Shown piece by piece: positions 23,410 to 36,751 of a stretch of DNA of 64,000 nt. The notes below the pieces were generated by a model, which was not told where the DNA came from, made no database searches, and saw only the letters and a program-made list of their open reading frames with translations. Both the position numbers and the translations under genes were made by a program. Position 1 is the first letter of the stretch, and the number at the start of each line of letters is the position of its first letter. Origin of the DNA: Rhinopomastus cyanomelas (Eukaryota > Chordata > Aves > Bucerotiformes > Rhinopomastidae); assembly GCA_013400115.1 (NCBI GenBank), contig VXBP01002567.1, positions 1 to 64,000 on the forward strand, in the 5' to 3' direction.

Positions 23410-26400
23410 TGTGTTACTTGCTGAAGAACAACATCAGCCCAGACCTGTGCAATGAAGATGGATTAACTGCACTGCATCAGGTGAGGCCTGGGATGGGGTC
23501 AGGGCTCCTTGCTGCTCCACACTGTCACACCTCCCCGCTGTCCTCTGAGCAGACCTGTCAGGGCAGATGGAGAGAGCGCTTGTGGTTCGTTTGTTCCCTC
23601 AGTTGAAGCAGTGAAACTGTTTCCTGGGGAGCAAAATGAGATCAAACCCTTCTCTTGCTGTGTCCCAGTCTTTGCTCAGTGATAAGCTCAAGAGTCAGGG
23701 CTTGATTTCACACACGAACATTTCTCCTACCCTTGAGCTTTTGCAGGACTGGGCTGTAAACTCTTCGAGCAGATTAACTTGGCCAACCCACAGGCTTTGG
23801 AACTGCTTTAAATAAATGATGCTAGGGATGCTTGGAGAGCCTGCAGCTGCTCTCCAGAGACTCAAGGGACTTCTGAAAGTTTGTCTGAGATGACAACAGC
23901 TGATCCCCAGTAAAATACAGACTTGGCTGTAGTCCTGTGCAAGGCTGTGTCCTCCCTCAGAGCTTCTGCACTGGTCCCATAAGGGTTTTTCTATTCTTCT
24001 TCCAAAAGCCCCCACTGCCACCCCTCCTGATTTTCAATGTGAAGGTACCTGGCAGGAGGCCCATGGGACTCGCTGTGCCTGGCAGCTGCCACCCCCACTG
24101 CCATGAGAACAGTGGCACAGTTGTCACACTTGCTCTGAGGATGGAACTCGGAGGCTTCTAGTTTTCTCGCAGTCAGTCACTGCTGTAAATGCTCCCATTG
24201 ACTTGGGATTTGGGTTGTTTGAAAATGCAAAGTGTCCTCTAGAAGAGTGAAAGGTCACCACCACCTCTCCCAGGTGATGTTACTCTGCAGACAGAAATGC
24301 TGGCAGCTTCCTTGCTGTCCCTGCTAGGCCATGGAGGGTCTCACCTTGCCCATTGTAAAGGTGCATTGGGGAGCTGGGGTGGGAATTCTGCATCCCCTTA
24401 ATTGAACCGAGTCCCTGAACAGAGCGAAGTGGGTGCTGCAGCCCACTGGTGGTGGCTGTCAGTGGGGAACACAGTGACACTTCTGTGTATCACGAGGTGA
24501 TACCAAACAGCAAATTCCACCTTCCCCAAAGGGAAGTGGTTGAGGCCCTTCTTGTGGGCTGCCTCTGGGACTGTGGTGTGAGTGCATCGAGGATCCTGAT
24601 TGCTTTTCAGGACACGAAAGTTGCCCCGTGAAGCACCTCATGGGAATCCAACGCCAGCTAGCTGTGGGGAGTAGCATGAGTTGCTGAGAAGACTTTTACT
24701 TTTCACGTGGCAGTGGGTGGGATTTTCCCCTAAGTCAAGGGGATGTCAGCTTGTCGGCTCATCCCTTGGCACGTGGTTATATGGGTTACGCTGAGCTTCC
24801 ACCTTGTTTGCTTTTGAATATGGAAGAGCTAGTGTGACAGAACCTTGCTGTTATGCCCTGGTGGCTCAGCCCCCAAACCAGAAGGCCCTGTAAACACCAG
24901 TGACCCTGGGTGTGTCTGGTCTAGGTGTTCTGCATGGTGCTGTTTTCAGCTGCTTGCGCTGAGTTGGGTGTGTAGCACTTTTGGAGGTGCGTGGTGGCCA
25001 GGATAAAGTAGATCTCCACATCCAGGTACAACTGAGCAGATGTCTTCCCAAAGTTTAGAAACCATCTGCATTCTCTTCCTCACCAGTGCTGCATAGATAA
25101 CTATGAAGATATAGTGAAGCTTCTCCTCAACCATGGGGCCAATGTCAACGCGAAGGACAACGAGCTGTGGACTCCATTGCATGCAGCAGCTACCTGTGGT
25201 CACATCAACCTGGTGAAGATCCTCATCCAACAGTAGGTGGCTTTTTGTGACTGTCCCTTTCTGCAGATCTGATTCTGCCCACAGCTTCTGTGGATGGAAA
25301 CCAAGACTGCTTGTAGAACCTTCTGAAGTGGCAGGGGTGGTGATTATTCCCTGGTTCGTGGGACCCCTTCTGGCTTGGGAGTGGACAGGGTGGAGGATGA
25401 AGAGCAGGAAGACTGAGGAGAGACAGTGAAGTCCTAGGTGACTTTAGTTCAATTAATGTTCTGGAGACCAGGTCGATATTGGCCGCTGTCTGTCTGCGTT
25501 CCAGCGTGGTTGCGTCAGTGCTCGTGACCCTTTCTCACTGGCTGGGTAGAAGTAGGAGCAGCCAGCAGGATCCACCCTCAAGCTCTTAAACACAACTTTA
25601 GGTCTTGCAGCCACACTCAGAGACACCACTGCAGCAGGACAGCAGTGTGTTTGTATAGTTCAAATACTTGGGTGAACTCTGTGACCTGTCTCACTGCCTC
25701 TTAATTAGTAACCAGTTAGCACTTATTTCCCAGCGCTGTGATGCAGGGTGCTTGCACTGAACCTTCCTCTTGACTCTACCAACACCCTAAAGCTGGAGTC
25801 TTCTAGACTTGCTGGCGAGGAGGAGGAAGCCAGATGTGTTTTGAGCATTCATGGGTGCCTGCTGGCAACCCTGTCTGGAGCAGACAGTCCTGACTCTGTG
25901 TGGAGCCTTGTCCTCTGCTTCCCAGAGTGAAGGTGTAGAGGGCAGACTGTGCTCTGGGAGCATCACCGTGCTGCCCCTTCTCATGCTCAGGAACAGCCTT
26001 CCCCTGGACTTTGGGGGAATGGGGTGGTTTAATGTGTTTGCTACAGTCAGAGTTGTTCTTTACTGGAGGTGTCACCTATCAAATGCCTGGTTAAACCCTG
26101 CCTTTGAAGGCAGTGTTACTGGTGATGGGACCTGGAACCCATGGAGACCATCAGAGGAGGTAGCCCATGACAGATGTCCAGTTCCTCATTTGCTGATCAG
26201 CCCAAAGCTGGTCCTTTGCAAGTTGTTTGTGCTGCTCAGACAAAGGCAGGGGTGGGGAGATAAGTCAAGAAACACGAATCTGAATGCAAGTAGGTAGTTC
26301 ATGGTGTCCGTTCACAGCTGAAGGTAGATCAGGCTTCAGCTGACACATTTCAGAAGGAGCTGGAGATGTTCTACTACACAGGAACATGGACACAGGGTGA

Positions 26401-29400
26401 CCCTGCTCTGGCAGTGGGATTGGACTAGATGATCTTTCAAGATCCCTTCCAATCTCTAATGTTCTGTGACTCTGTGACAGTGATGTGTTTAGCTGGAAAT
26501 GCTTTCAGACAACCAGAAAAGGCCACCAGTTGACAGGAGTATAACTGGTTTTATTTTTATTGCTGTTTTACTGCCAGTGTGCCCTTTGCTAGATGGAAGC
26601 CTCCCACCACCGTTCAACCTCTTGTCTTTTCCAAGAGGTCTGGTCCTCATGAACCACTGGTCCTCTCTGAAGGACTACCAGATGCCCACATACCAGGCAC
26701 CTGCTAGCTGCTTGCCATTGTTACCTAAAAGCTCAGCAGATAAGTTACTTCTGCCACTGAGAAACCACCAGTCTGTCCAGTGCCAGGATGAGGGGAGGAA
26801 CAGGAACAGCTCAGTGGCTCGTGTGCCCCACAGCCCACGAAGGTTTAGTGTGCTGCTGGAGCTTACCTTCCCCACTCATGGTCCCATGGCCTTGCTCCAA
26901 ACCTTTATCTCACACAAATCTCAGTGATGCTTGGCTGACTGTCAAAGCCCAGCTAGGTCCTGCTCAGTGTTGATCCCAGTGCTGGACGCTGTCTGCTCCA
27001 GGATGCCCGAGAGCCTTTCCCGTGTAACGCTGCCTTCTGCTTGCAGCGGAGCAGACTTGCTGGCGGTGAATGCCGACGGCAACATGCCGTATGACCTCTG
27101 TGAAGACGAGCCAACTCTGGATGTCATCGAGACTTGCATGGCCTATCAAGGTAAGGAGATGAGTTCACATGAAGTGCAAAAATGGGTCAATGTGGTACTA
27201 AAAATCACCTTGTTGCCCGGCCCTTGCTTTGCCTCTGGAGAAAAGCAGAGAGCTGCTGCCTCACATAATTCCTTGGAACTGATTCTGTCTAGTTTCTCTC
27301 CTTCCTAAATAATGAGGGTGAAGGACGTCTATTGGCCATCTCAGCTGCACAGCCTCTGAAAAAGAATGTGAGGTCACGTCAACCAGGAATTCCTAGGTCT
27401 AATTTTACCCAGCCAGCAGAGACAAAGACTCTTTCCAAGGCTTCTCTCTTTGCCTGGAATTTTAACAGGGATTACACAAGAGAGGATCAATGAGATGCGG
27501 GCTGCTCCGGAGCAGATAATGATCTGTGACATTCATGACATACTTGCCACCGGACAGGACCTGAACAGGACCGATGCCCAAGGCGCTACGTTGGTGAGTG
27601 AAACTACGGCGGCTTCACTCTTGCCTTCCTTCAGCCTGCGGGTCATGAAACCTGCCCTGTGGCAGGACTTATACAAAATCAACTCCCACGAGTCACCGAG
27701 AGGTCAAGGAAGCTATTTTGATCGTTTCCCCTGGCTGGTTTGTGGCCACTTGGGACAGGCTCTGTCCAGCTGGCATGACATGCTGTCCAGTGTGGGATTT
27801 TTGAAGTGAATCTGTGGGCGCTCTGTCAGCTGTCCAGCAGCTCAGGTCCTGCAGCAAGGATGCTGAGCTCCTGGGTCCTGTCTGCTGGTGCTAGCAGCTT
27901 CCAAAGAAAGGTCTAAGCAATCCCACGGAGAAGAGCTGCAGAACATAGCCCTTCGGCAGACCTCCAGGGAAACAACCTCCTGAACAACCTCCCAGTAAAC
28001 CCTTGGCTCTCACTAGTTTAGTAGTCTGATGTGACTGGCACAGAGGAGACTGAGAGTCCTCTTCTTCTCGTGGGAGCAGGATGCACAACACCAGCTCACG
28101 CTCCCCTAAGAGTCTCTGCTCTGGAGACTGTCTGCTTTCTCTTCTTTCTGCTCACACTGTATGGACGGAGAGCTGTGTTCGTGCACGTAGGATGGTAGGA
28201 TCTGCCCCTGGGCTGAGGAGAGCACAGGACAGCGTCTGGTTTGACAGAGAAGGCTGAACAGTTCTAGTCCTGTCCCCTTCCTTTTCACCTGCAAGCATGT
28301 CTTGTAAAATCTCACTTACAGCAGCCCCAATCTAGGCAAAATTCAGCGTTGGGACTGTGATAGGACCTTGGTCACTTGATGTTTGGGTCCAGACATAGCT
28401 GACTGCAGCCACTGGGTGTCATTTGTTGGCCAGCGCATTCAGGTGATTTAATCTGACTTGTCAGCTACAGCAGATACTAGAAGCTTAAAGGGAGGGCAGG
28501 CTTCTCTCCAAGAGAAACTTAATTGACTGAAGCTTTTATTGCAGCTTATTTTTTAACACATGTTTTGCTGTAATAAGCACTAAATACATAAATGTAAGGA
28601 GACCTCTTGGCCTTCTTTTTATATCTCACCCAGCTGGCTGCCCAGGGAGGTTGTGGAGTCTCCTTCACTGGAGATGTTTAAGACCCATCTGAATGTGTTC
28701 CTGTGTGACTTGGTCTAGGTGATCCTGCTGTGGCAGGGGGATTGGACTGGATGATTATTTGTGGTCCCTTCCAATCCCTAATGATTCTATGATTCTATGA
28801 TTCTGTGACTTGGTCTAGGTGGTCCTGCTGTTACAGGGGGATTGGACTAGATGATCTTTCGAGGTCCCTTCCAATCCCTAATGATTCTATGATTCGATGA
28901 TTCCATGCTCCTTCATGTGGCCTCTGGAGGGTAGCACCCAGTGCCATAAAGCTTATGTAGAAATGGGTAGAACTGTCAGAAAGCATCAGAATTTACTTCC
29001 AGGTAGAAGCTTAACTTTATGTGGTAGATTCCATGTGGAAATTTTTGGAAAGAGGCTTAAATTCCCCGGCACAGTTAGAATCATAGAATCATTAGGGATT
29101 GGAAGGGACCCCAAAGATCATCTAGTCCAATCCCCCTGCCACAGCAGGATCACTTCAGTGGAGAAGTTATAGAATCAGAATCACTCAGGGTTGGAAGGGC
29201 CCACCTGATCATCCAGTTCCAACCCTGAGTGATCCTGACTCTATAACTAGTTGCAATAGGATGAGCCCCGAGCGGAGTTCCTACCTCTAGAGCAGTGCGT
29301 AGGTCGGTGTTTTGCTGCGAGATGCAGCAGCAGACTGCAATTATGAAAATCCTCAGTGTCATTTGATCCAGAAAATCCCATCTGCAGCACTTAAGGGAGG

Positions 29401-32400
29401 AAGTGAAGGCATTCTTGTGGCATGAGAAAGGCAGAATTTACAGAGGATGGTGTTGTCCGTTGCAGGCTTAACGTTGTGATGGTGCTGTTCCCCTACAGAC
29501 TGGAAAGCACTTGGTTTAGAACATGAAAACATTGTTTTTCTAGCCCATATATGCCAGTTATTACAGATTCTGTTAAGCAGTTTCCAAACAGAATGACCTG
29601 CAGGTAATAATGAGTTTTGGTAACAGGAACAACCTGTATGAATTGTGCTGCCTGTCTACATCTAGACTCAGATGTTGTCCAAGAAATTCCCATGGAATTT
29701 GATGTGTGAAACCATTCATGGTCCTTGCAGGTAGTTCATACTCTGTTCCTTATCTCCTAGCTACATATAGCTGCAGCCAATGGCTATCTGCATGCAGCTG
29801 AAGTCCTTCTTGACCAGGGGGCAAGCCTCGATGTTAAGGACTGGGACGGCTGGGAACCTCTTCACGCTGCTGCTTTCTGGGGACAGGTAATGATTGTGTC
29901 GCAAGCGTCATGCCTAGTGGTCGAGGGGCAGGCTGGGGATGCTGTCTTCCTGGATTTGAGCAGAGCCTTTGACACCATTTCCCACAGCATTCCTGTGGAA
30001 AAACCGGCTGCCTGTGGCTTGGCCAGGTGGGAGCTATGCTGGGTGGCCGGACACGAAGAGTAGTAGTAAATGAAGTTAAATCCAGGTGATGACCGGTCAC
30101 CAGTAGTGTTCCCCAGGGCTCAGTGTTGGGGCCACTCCTGTTTAGTGTAGACAAGAGGAAATGGCTGTCCTCATCTGAAGCCCCAGACCACTGAGACCCC
30201 AGAGGAAGTTGAGACAAGAGAGGAGTTTGCCCTGGTTGATGAGGACTGGGTTAGGGATAGGTTGAGCAAACTGGATGGACACAAATCCATGGGCCCTGAT
30301 GGGATGCACCTGCACGTGCCAAGAGAGACCCCAGAAGTCGCTGCTGAGCCACTCTTCATCATCTTTTATAAGTCATGGGGATCAAGAGAGCTGCCTAAGT
30401 ACTGGAGGATAGCAAATGTCACTCCAGTCTTCAAAAAGGGTAAGAAGGAAGACCCAAGTAACTATAGTCCAGTCAGCCTCACCTCCACCCCAGGAAAGGT
30501 GATGGAACAATTTGTCCTAGAGTTGTCTCCAGGCACATCAAGGACAGGAGAGTCATTAGGGACAGTCAGCACGGCTTCACGGAGGGAAAGTTGTGCTTGA
30601 CCAACCTGACAGCCTTTGATGAGGGCATAACCAGGTGGATAGATGATCCCTGATGTTCTGGGGTTCTGTGATTCTGTGACATGGCTTAGTGATGGGCTTG
30701 GTACAGTTGGGTTAATGGTTGGAATGATGATCCTAAAGGTCATTTCCAACCTAAATGATGCTATGATTCTGTTTTGTTTGTGAGGGTGACATCTTTTTTT
30801 TGTCTGGACAAACAGTGGAGTACTCAGCTGGGGCTGGACTCTCTGGGCAGCATCAGAAGAGGTTCATAGGGCTCCAAAAAAAACCCCCTCTTGCTGAGAA
30901 GGTTAGGGAACAGTATGTCTGTGTGGTGGGATGGGTGGAACAGTGTTTAACCACACACACACATACCAGAGTAATTGGAGGCAACTTGAGCCTGCATGCC
31001 ATTGCTCCTTCACTGCAGCTTTTCAGCAGGGAAGTGATTGCCTAAAATACCAACGTGGCTTTTCCTTCCCTCTCTTTAGATGCAGATGGCTGAGTTGCTG
31101 GTGTCCCACGGGGCCAGTCTGAGCGCTAGGACATCTCTGGATGAGATGCCAATAGGTGAGTTTATTAAGCTTAAAGGAAATTGCTGAGAAAGCTTTTCCC
31201 TGTAGGCAGGCTGGAGTCTTCACACGGTGCCTTCAGAAGCAGGATCATAGTTTTTCAGGTGGCTTTAGGATCAAAGCTGTGGCTACTTGAACTGGGATTG
31301 AAGTTTTAAAGTGCTTGTTCTGTTACCTCTGAAAACACTTTTTCCTGCTGGTAAAAACAAGGGGCAAGGAGTTTCTCAGGTCTTTCTCCTGTGTGTTTCC
31401 ACTCACGTTATCCCCCTGTACCTGTGCTAGGGAGTCTCTCTGTTCTTACATTGCAGTCTTGGACCTGAGCAGCTTTACAGGGCAGCCTTAAGACTTGGAT
31501 ATCTACCTTTGCTTTGCTTTAAAGAAGTGTGGAAGCTATAAGAGGTTGGAGAGGGAAGAGAAATTAGGCACCAGAATTGGAACAGCTTGGAAATAGAAAT
31601 GCTTCAGAGTGACCATGGGTGTTAAAACCTTGTCCCACACTTCCCTTTGACCAAACATGTTCTGAGCCCTAATTGGAAGAACCTGTGCGTCTTCGTTTCA
31701 AAGGTTGAAAGCCCTTGTCTTCTGATCTGGTCTGGTTTGGTCTTCACTTGTGTTTCCCTTGGGCTTTTCTCATCTTGGAGGCTGGAGTTAACAAGCGGGG
31801 CTGCAGCCTGATGGTGACTACAGGCCTTTCTTCCTCCCACCTTGAAGCTTTGCGACCGTGTCCATATAGCTGTCACCCGTCCATGGGCAGGGACACTGGA
31901 TGCTGCAGATAGGACAGAACATCGCTGAATAGCTGGATCACTGCAAAGCTGACCCCCCATCACAATCAGAAGCTCTTGTTTTCAATGTGAGGGTAGTGCG
32001 ACACTGAAACAGGTTGCCCAAGAGAGTTGTGGATGCTCCATCATTGGTTGTATCAGAGGTAGATTGGATGGGGCTCTGGGCAACCTGGTCTAGTGGGAGG
32101 TGGCTCTGGCCCTGTCAGGGTTTTTAGAACTAGATGATCTTCAAGGTCCCTTTCAACCCAAACCATTCTGTGATACTCTGCTTGAATTTCCCTTCTCTTC
32201 CCCCAAGCATTTGCAGTTGTGTCTATCCTAGGAAGGCCCAGTTAGTAGCACAGGGTTGATGGCTCCTCATGTGAACTGTGTGGCTAACAGCCTGGTTCGT
32301 GTGTGCCATAGATCTGTGCGAAGAGGAGGAATTCAAAGTGTTACTCCTGGAGTTGAAACACAAACATGACGTGATCATGAAGTCTCAGATGAGGCATAAA

Positions 32401-34437
32401 TCCTCTCTGAGTCGAAGGACCTCCAGCACTGGCAGCCGGGGGTAAGTGTTCTGTTCCCCACGGGTCACCCAGTGCTTAGGTTGGCCACCCAGCCATGGCT
32501 GCAGCGTGCAGAGGGCGACCATCTGTCCTTTCTGAACAAATCCAGACAGGCAGCAGCTGACTTAGAGATGCTGAAAGAGAAGCTCCTTTGAAGAGTGGTT
32601 CTTTCAGGAGAAAGAGGTGGTGTTTCTTTGGGGGAAGAGTGGCTTTGCACTACTGTGGTTTAAGAAGATATTAGCAGAGGACTGAGCAGTGAGAATTTAC
32701 CCAGTTAAACCACTGATACTGGTGTTGGAGAGTCAATGCCTCAAGTGGATTAATTCAAGCCTCTCAGTACATCTCATGGCCAAGATGCTGTGCTCAGCTG
32801 CAGTTTGCACAGGTCTTCATGAGATGTTTCCTTGGTACCAAAGCAGCCCTGCAGACCACAAATCGCCCTGCGCAGTCTGTGAGCTGTTTCCCTCCACTGG
32901 TTGCAGAGCTGACCCACAGGGTGAGCTGTATGAGGTCTCACACAGATTTGCAGTGCCACTTAAAACCCCTTAAAAATCCCTCCCACCTTTAATAGCCCGG
33001 CTAGTGCCTTAGCTTTGTGTGGGGGCCAGGAGGCTAAATTCACTTTCCATTCCAGAGGGGGTGGCTGTGAAGTGAGACAAGGAGGTGAGAAGAACTACAG
33101 AGTAAGAGGAAGTGTCACGTCCTGCTCACAGCTGTGATACCCCTTCTTCTTGCCCCCTAGGAAGGTGGTGAGGAGGGCCAGCCTTTCAGACCGAACAAAC
33201 CTCTACAGAAAGGAGTGTGAGAAAGAGGCCATCGTCTGGCAGCAGCTGGGGGCAGCAGAAGAAGGAAGAAACTCTGGTCTTGTTGGAGAGATTGGGGAGA
33301 CTCGGTCTGACCAGGAGAACACAGACCCCGTAAGGAATCTCTTCTCTGCGGAGGGAGTCACTGTGGAGGGCTGGTGCAGTGCAGGTGCAATAGCACTGGG
33401 TGTCCTGGGGTAGCAAGTGGCTGGGAAATTTGCAAACCTTATCCATCAGACGTAAGCAAAAGACCAGATTCTCTCTCGTTTGGTGTGAGCTGGGCTCTCC
33501 CACTCGAGTGGAAGGGCTCGCTTGGAGTTACAGCTGCAGAAGCAGTTTTGAGAAAAGGCTGTAGGAACCAGGACTTTCAGCAAAAATACCCTCCATTTCT
33601 CTTTGCAGCTGACAAACCAGTAGTCACAAACTGGTTGTACTCTTGTTTGTTTGTAATTCAGTTATGGCTGTGTTGTGTTAATGTGCTTGTCTGTCTACTT
33701 ATTTTTGTGTGTGGGAGTCCTTCTGACTTCAGGTCCCGTGTTCCTGGCGGGGAGCTAGCTCCTGGTTGGGGCTCACAGTGCTACAAGGTGCTGTTAGTGA
33801 GTTCAGTGTCTGAGAGAAAAGCTCAGTGTGAGCAGGCTTGGGAAGCTGTCACAGGGATAAACCTGGCTATGGGGGATGTAGGAAGATGCTCTTCTTTCCT
33901 GTCTTCTTGTTGCAGAACTCAGCGCTGGAGAACTCTTCCCTCCTCCCGGAGCTGGCAAACAAAAGCACGCAGTGTGACTCTGAAATCCCAATCCAGAACG
34001 GACTCATGGCATCTGCCAGCACCTACCAGTACAGCTTTTCCAACGGGGACGTGTGGAGTGTGCACGCTGACCCTAACAGTAATCCTGGCCACTTGCTGCC
34101 CTATGGCAACCCCGGGCTCGCCGACACACAGCAGTTCTGGGGGACCTACAAGGAGCACAACCACCAAACACTCTCTGAACTTAAGCGGCAGCGGGCTGCA
34201 ACCAAACTCCTCAGTCACCCTTTCCTCAGCACCCACTTCAGCAGTGGCATGGCAGGAGTTGCTGAGAACGGGGGCGAGGCCAAGTCACACCTAATCGGAT
34301 CCAGGACTTCTCCCTACAGCTCAAATGGGACATCAGTGTATTACACAGTGTCCAGTGGTGATCCACCCCTCTTGAAGTTCAAAGCTCCCATGGAAGAGAT
34401 GGAAGAGAAGGTGCATGGGTGCTGCAGAATTTCCTAG
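23410..34437 (+). CDS. PPP1R16B: PPP1R16B (TIMAP), PP1 regulatory subunit 16B; 5' part missing, nine exons
   Basis: Exons: 23410-23480, 25087-25232, 27047-27150, 27469-27593, 29761-29886, 31080-31155, 32312-32441, 33161-33329 and 33916-34437 (stop 34435-34437). All visible introns are GT-AG and all phases join to one frame of 488 codons plus a split first Val. The first exon reads CYLLKNNISPDLCNEDG. Ankyrin repeats follow (ELWTPLHAAATCGHINL; WDGWEPLHAAAFWGQ; LLVSHGASLSARTS), then the basic linker KVVRRASLSDRTN with an RRAS kinase-type site. A conserved C-terminal block (SPYSSNGTSVYYTV) ends in the CAAX box CRIS, which in the family is prenylated and anchors the protein at the plasma membrane. 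From established knowledge, TIMAP targets the PP1 catalytic subunit in endothelial cells. The protein is about 567 residues in human, so about 80 N-terminal residues, including the PP1-docking motif, are encoded upstream of the window. PPP1R16A is the nearest alternative, but the near-complete match to remembered TIMAP and the DHX35/FAM83D synteny favour 16B. Confidence 0.97.
26368..26480 (+). mobile_element. CR1 tail in a PPP1R16B intron
   Basis: Forward tail: ACACAGGAACATGGACACAG, GGGATTGGACTAGATGATCT, TTCTGTGACTCTGTGA. Confidence 0.88.
28634..28905 (+). mobile_element. CR1 LINE with duplicated 3' tail
   Basis: Forward 3' end from TGGCTGCCCAGGGAGGTTGT. The tail (ATTCTATGATTCTATGATTC) is followed directly by a second tail copy starting CTTGGTCTAGGTGGTCCTGC and ending ATTCTATGATTCGATGATTC. 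Confidence 0.9.
29076..29155 (-). mobile_element. CR1 tail fragment
   Basis: Reverse tail (TAGAATCATAGAATCATTAG to GCCACAGCAGGATCACTTCA). Confidence 0.88.
29164..29250. repeat. Near-perfect inverted repeat made of CR1 tail sequence
   Basis: Left arm about 29166-29197 (GTTATAGAATCAGAATCACT then CAGGGTTGGAA); right arm about 29217-29248 (GTTCCAACCCTGAGTGATCC then TGACTCTATAAC). The arms are about 32 bp with two or three mismatches and a spacer of about 20 bp. Left arm plus spacer matches the reverse complement of the CR1 end at 12744-12806; the right arm is the same end in forward orientation. Confidence 0.85.
29895..30155 (+). mobile_element. CR1 reverse-transcriptase palm fragment, decayed
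   Basis: Forward frame contains DAVFLDLSRAFDTISHS, the A-motif region of the CR1 reverse transcriptase, followed within about 60 codons by stops. It begins about 10 bases after the PPP1R16B exon ending at 29886. Confidence 0.87.
30185..30775 (+). mobile_element. CR1 ORF2 N-terminal RT fragment joined to 3' tails
   Basis: The frame from 30262 contains DGHKSMGPDGMHLHVPRE and ANVTPVFKKGKKEDPSNYSP, which precede the palm motif in an intact element but here follow it (29895-30155). After about 30640 come two tails (TTCTGTGATTCTGTGACATG; ATGATGCTATGATTCTG). The block is rearranged or made from several insertions. Confidence 0.85.
31983..32182 (+). mobile_element. CR1 LINE, older 3' fragment
   Basis: Forward: GAAACAGGTTGCCCAAGAGA, GATGGGGCTCTGGGCAACCT, ACCATTCTGTGATACTCTG. 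Same old subfamily as 1450-1921. Confidence 0.85.
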
Positions 34438-35197
34438 TCTCATCTGTTTCTCAACCCAGATGAAACAAGATGCGGCTGGGCTGGCTGCATGGCTGTGGCC
34501 AGGTTGTTCGCATTGCAAAGGGAAGATTTGGTTGTGGACATCCTGACTGCAGCGGCCTTGTTCCTCTTGAATTAAACTTTATCCTGCCAATTACTTCCAC
34601 TGGAGTTGAATGAGTAACGCAGGTGGAGCGTGGCTCCTAGGAAAGGGAGAGATGCGCATCAGTCAGATGTAAAAGGAGTGACCCTAGTCTTGCTCCCTGG
34701 GGAGGAAGCGATGGTGCGCTGCCTCCTCATCCTTGGGAAGCCATAAGATGCCTTGGAACAAAGACAGGATCCGAATGAAAATCTTTGCCTCTGAGCCTCT
34801 TGCTGTAGGTCACCAAGCTGCTGGAAGGTGGCAGTTCAGACCTGAATTCTCCCTCTTGGGTGACGCACATATCCTGGAGGGGAAACCAACCCCACCACGG
34901 GGTCTGCAGCAGGGGACAGAGCTGTGTTCCACACGGCTGGATCCAGCACTTGCAGGGCCTGAGCAACAAGCAAGTGGAGATGCTGCCCTTGCTTTAGGAA
35001 GCATGCAAGGGCTTGCCCCCTTGCCGTAGCAGATGGCCATCAAAAACTGTGCACTGGCTGGATCCTGTTCCGCTCACGTCTGCTCGTCACTGCAAACTTG
35101 TGAGGTTTGAAGCAGAACTCTTCCCGGAGCAGGCATCACCCAATAGGCTTTAAAAACTGATGTGGCAATAAGGGACCTGGCAATAGAATTGTGCTGC

Positions 35198-35203
35198 AAT
35201 AAA
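35198..35203 (+). promoter_or_regulatory. PPP1R16B: Possible proximal poly(A) signal
   Basis: AATAAA about 760 bases after the PPP1R16B stop codon. Use is not shown by sequence alone. Confidence 0.35.
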
Positions 35204-36751
35204 AACCTGACAAAGGTCTATATTGGATAAGTAATTTAAAAAAACCCCCTTATTTGTACTGTTTAGACTCTTAATTTGTTAAAACTGAAACGACTTTTGC
35301 TGATCTCACTTTCCTATTGATTCTGTTTGTTTACGCTCAACACAGATACTAGGGGCAGTGTCCTTTGTGTTCTGATTTTTTTTCTGGATTTCCAGAACCA
35401 CAGGGCTTGGGATGGGTGAAGAGAGAAAGACTTGCACACACTAACCTAGAAATGCCATGGAAGTGTTTCTGCTCTCCCTAGGTGTTGCAACACTTGCAGT
35501 AACCTGCAGTCTTTGGCTGATGAATAACTGTCAAACCATCACTTTGGTAACTGAGCACTGCAGCAGGGCAGCAGGTTTTCTGTGTCTCCTTTCCAGCTCC
35601 CACGCTGAAGTTGCCAGCTGTGGTTAGTAGCTGTTAGAAGACTTAAAAGCCCCGATGTACAAGGGAGTCCCCTAGCCCCACGCAGCGTTTAGCAAAGCCT
35701 CTCCGCTGCACCCCACGAGCAGGGCAGTTCGTGCTGGTTCTGTCAGGCTACCTGAACAACACTGGCACGGTGTTACCTGGGGGGTTGGTACTGGCTTTTC
35801 AGCAGGTTCGGGCTTGCACACCCCAGGGGAGGTGAGAGTGCCCCGTGGAAGACAGCTCTGAGGAGCTGGCCTCAGCTGAGTTAGCACGTGGTTTCTATAG
35901 AAGTAGCTGTAAATCTTCAGTCCTTGCCCTGCACAGAGGAGGGATCACACACGTAATTATTTGCAAATAGTAACTGTCTGGGGCAGTTTAGGTCCCACAC
36001 TCTGCAAACATAAGGCTGTTTGGGTCACTGTAAGCCATCAGTGGATTAAATCCAGCTCACGGGGTTGTGCTTTAGCCAAACAACAGCAAATGCATCTTCC
36101 ACCCATCTTCCTTGTAGCCGGCAGCAGTTCGACATCAGTCTGACACTTCACACATGTGGTCCTCCCACTTTTCTAGGCTACAACAGTGGCTGCTCCCCAT
36201 TGCTGGGGCTGGATACGTTATGATACAGGGCTCCGGGCTCCTCACGGCAGCAGAGGTGGCCGAGTGCCACCACCACAGCCGTGCTGCGCAGGAAGCGCTT
36301 CTGGACCTGCGAAGTTATTGCCAGGCTGACCTTTCTTTTGAAGTTGAAGATGCAGTTCTCTTCTCACACCAGTTTCAGAACGTCACAGGAAATGGTAGCA
36401 GTTGGTCTGATTTTGTTAAAGCCTCAGCTCAGTTCAAGGTCGAGGGGTTCTTTGTACCTTGTGGACGTTCGGAGGAGCTGGGTTTCCTTCATTACTGAAG
36501 CGCACGTGCTAAGTGTAAGACTAGAAAACACTTCTCACTTTCAACTTAGCCTTAAGGGATTTTCAGAGTCGTTCTGTAGTGGAATGAAGATGATTCAGTA
36601 ACTGGACAGACTTTACTGCATCCATGTGTGGTTTAACTTGTGATTACCTTGAGAAGATTCTGCTGGGCTAGCACCAAGTGTAGCCTGGATGTTACTGAAC
36701 TGGTAGACATGACCTTTCAGGTGCCTCTCTTGTCTCATGGTGGTGAAGGTT

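Noticed and set aside
30949..30965. Short CA-type microsatellite
   Set aside because: Only about seven or eight dinucleotides; ordinary and not informative.
33374..34294. 306-codon frame over the last PPP1R16B exon
   Set aside because: Wrong frame and it crosses the 3' splice site at 33915; the true frame gives the conserved TIMAP C-terminus.
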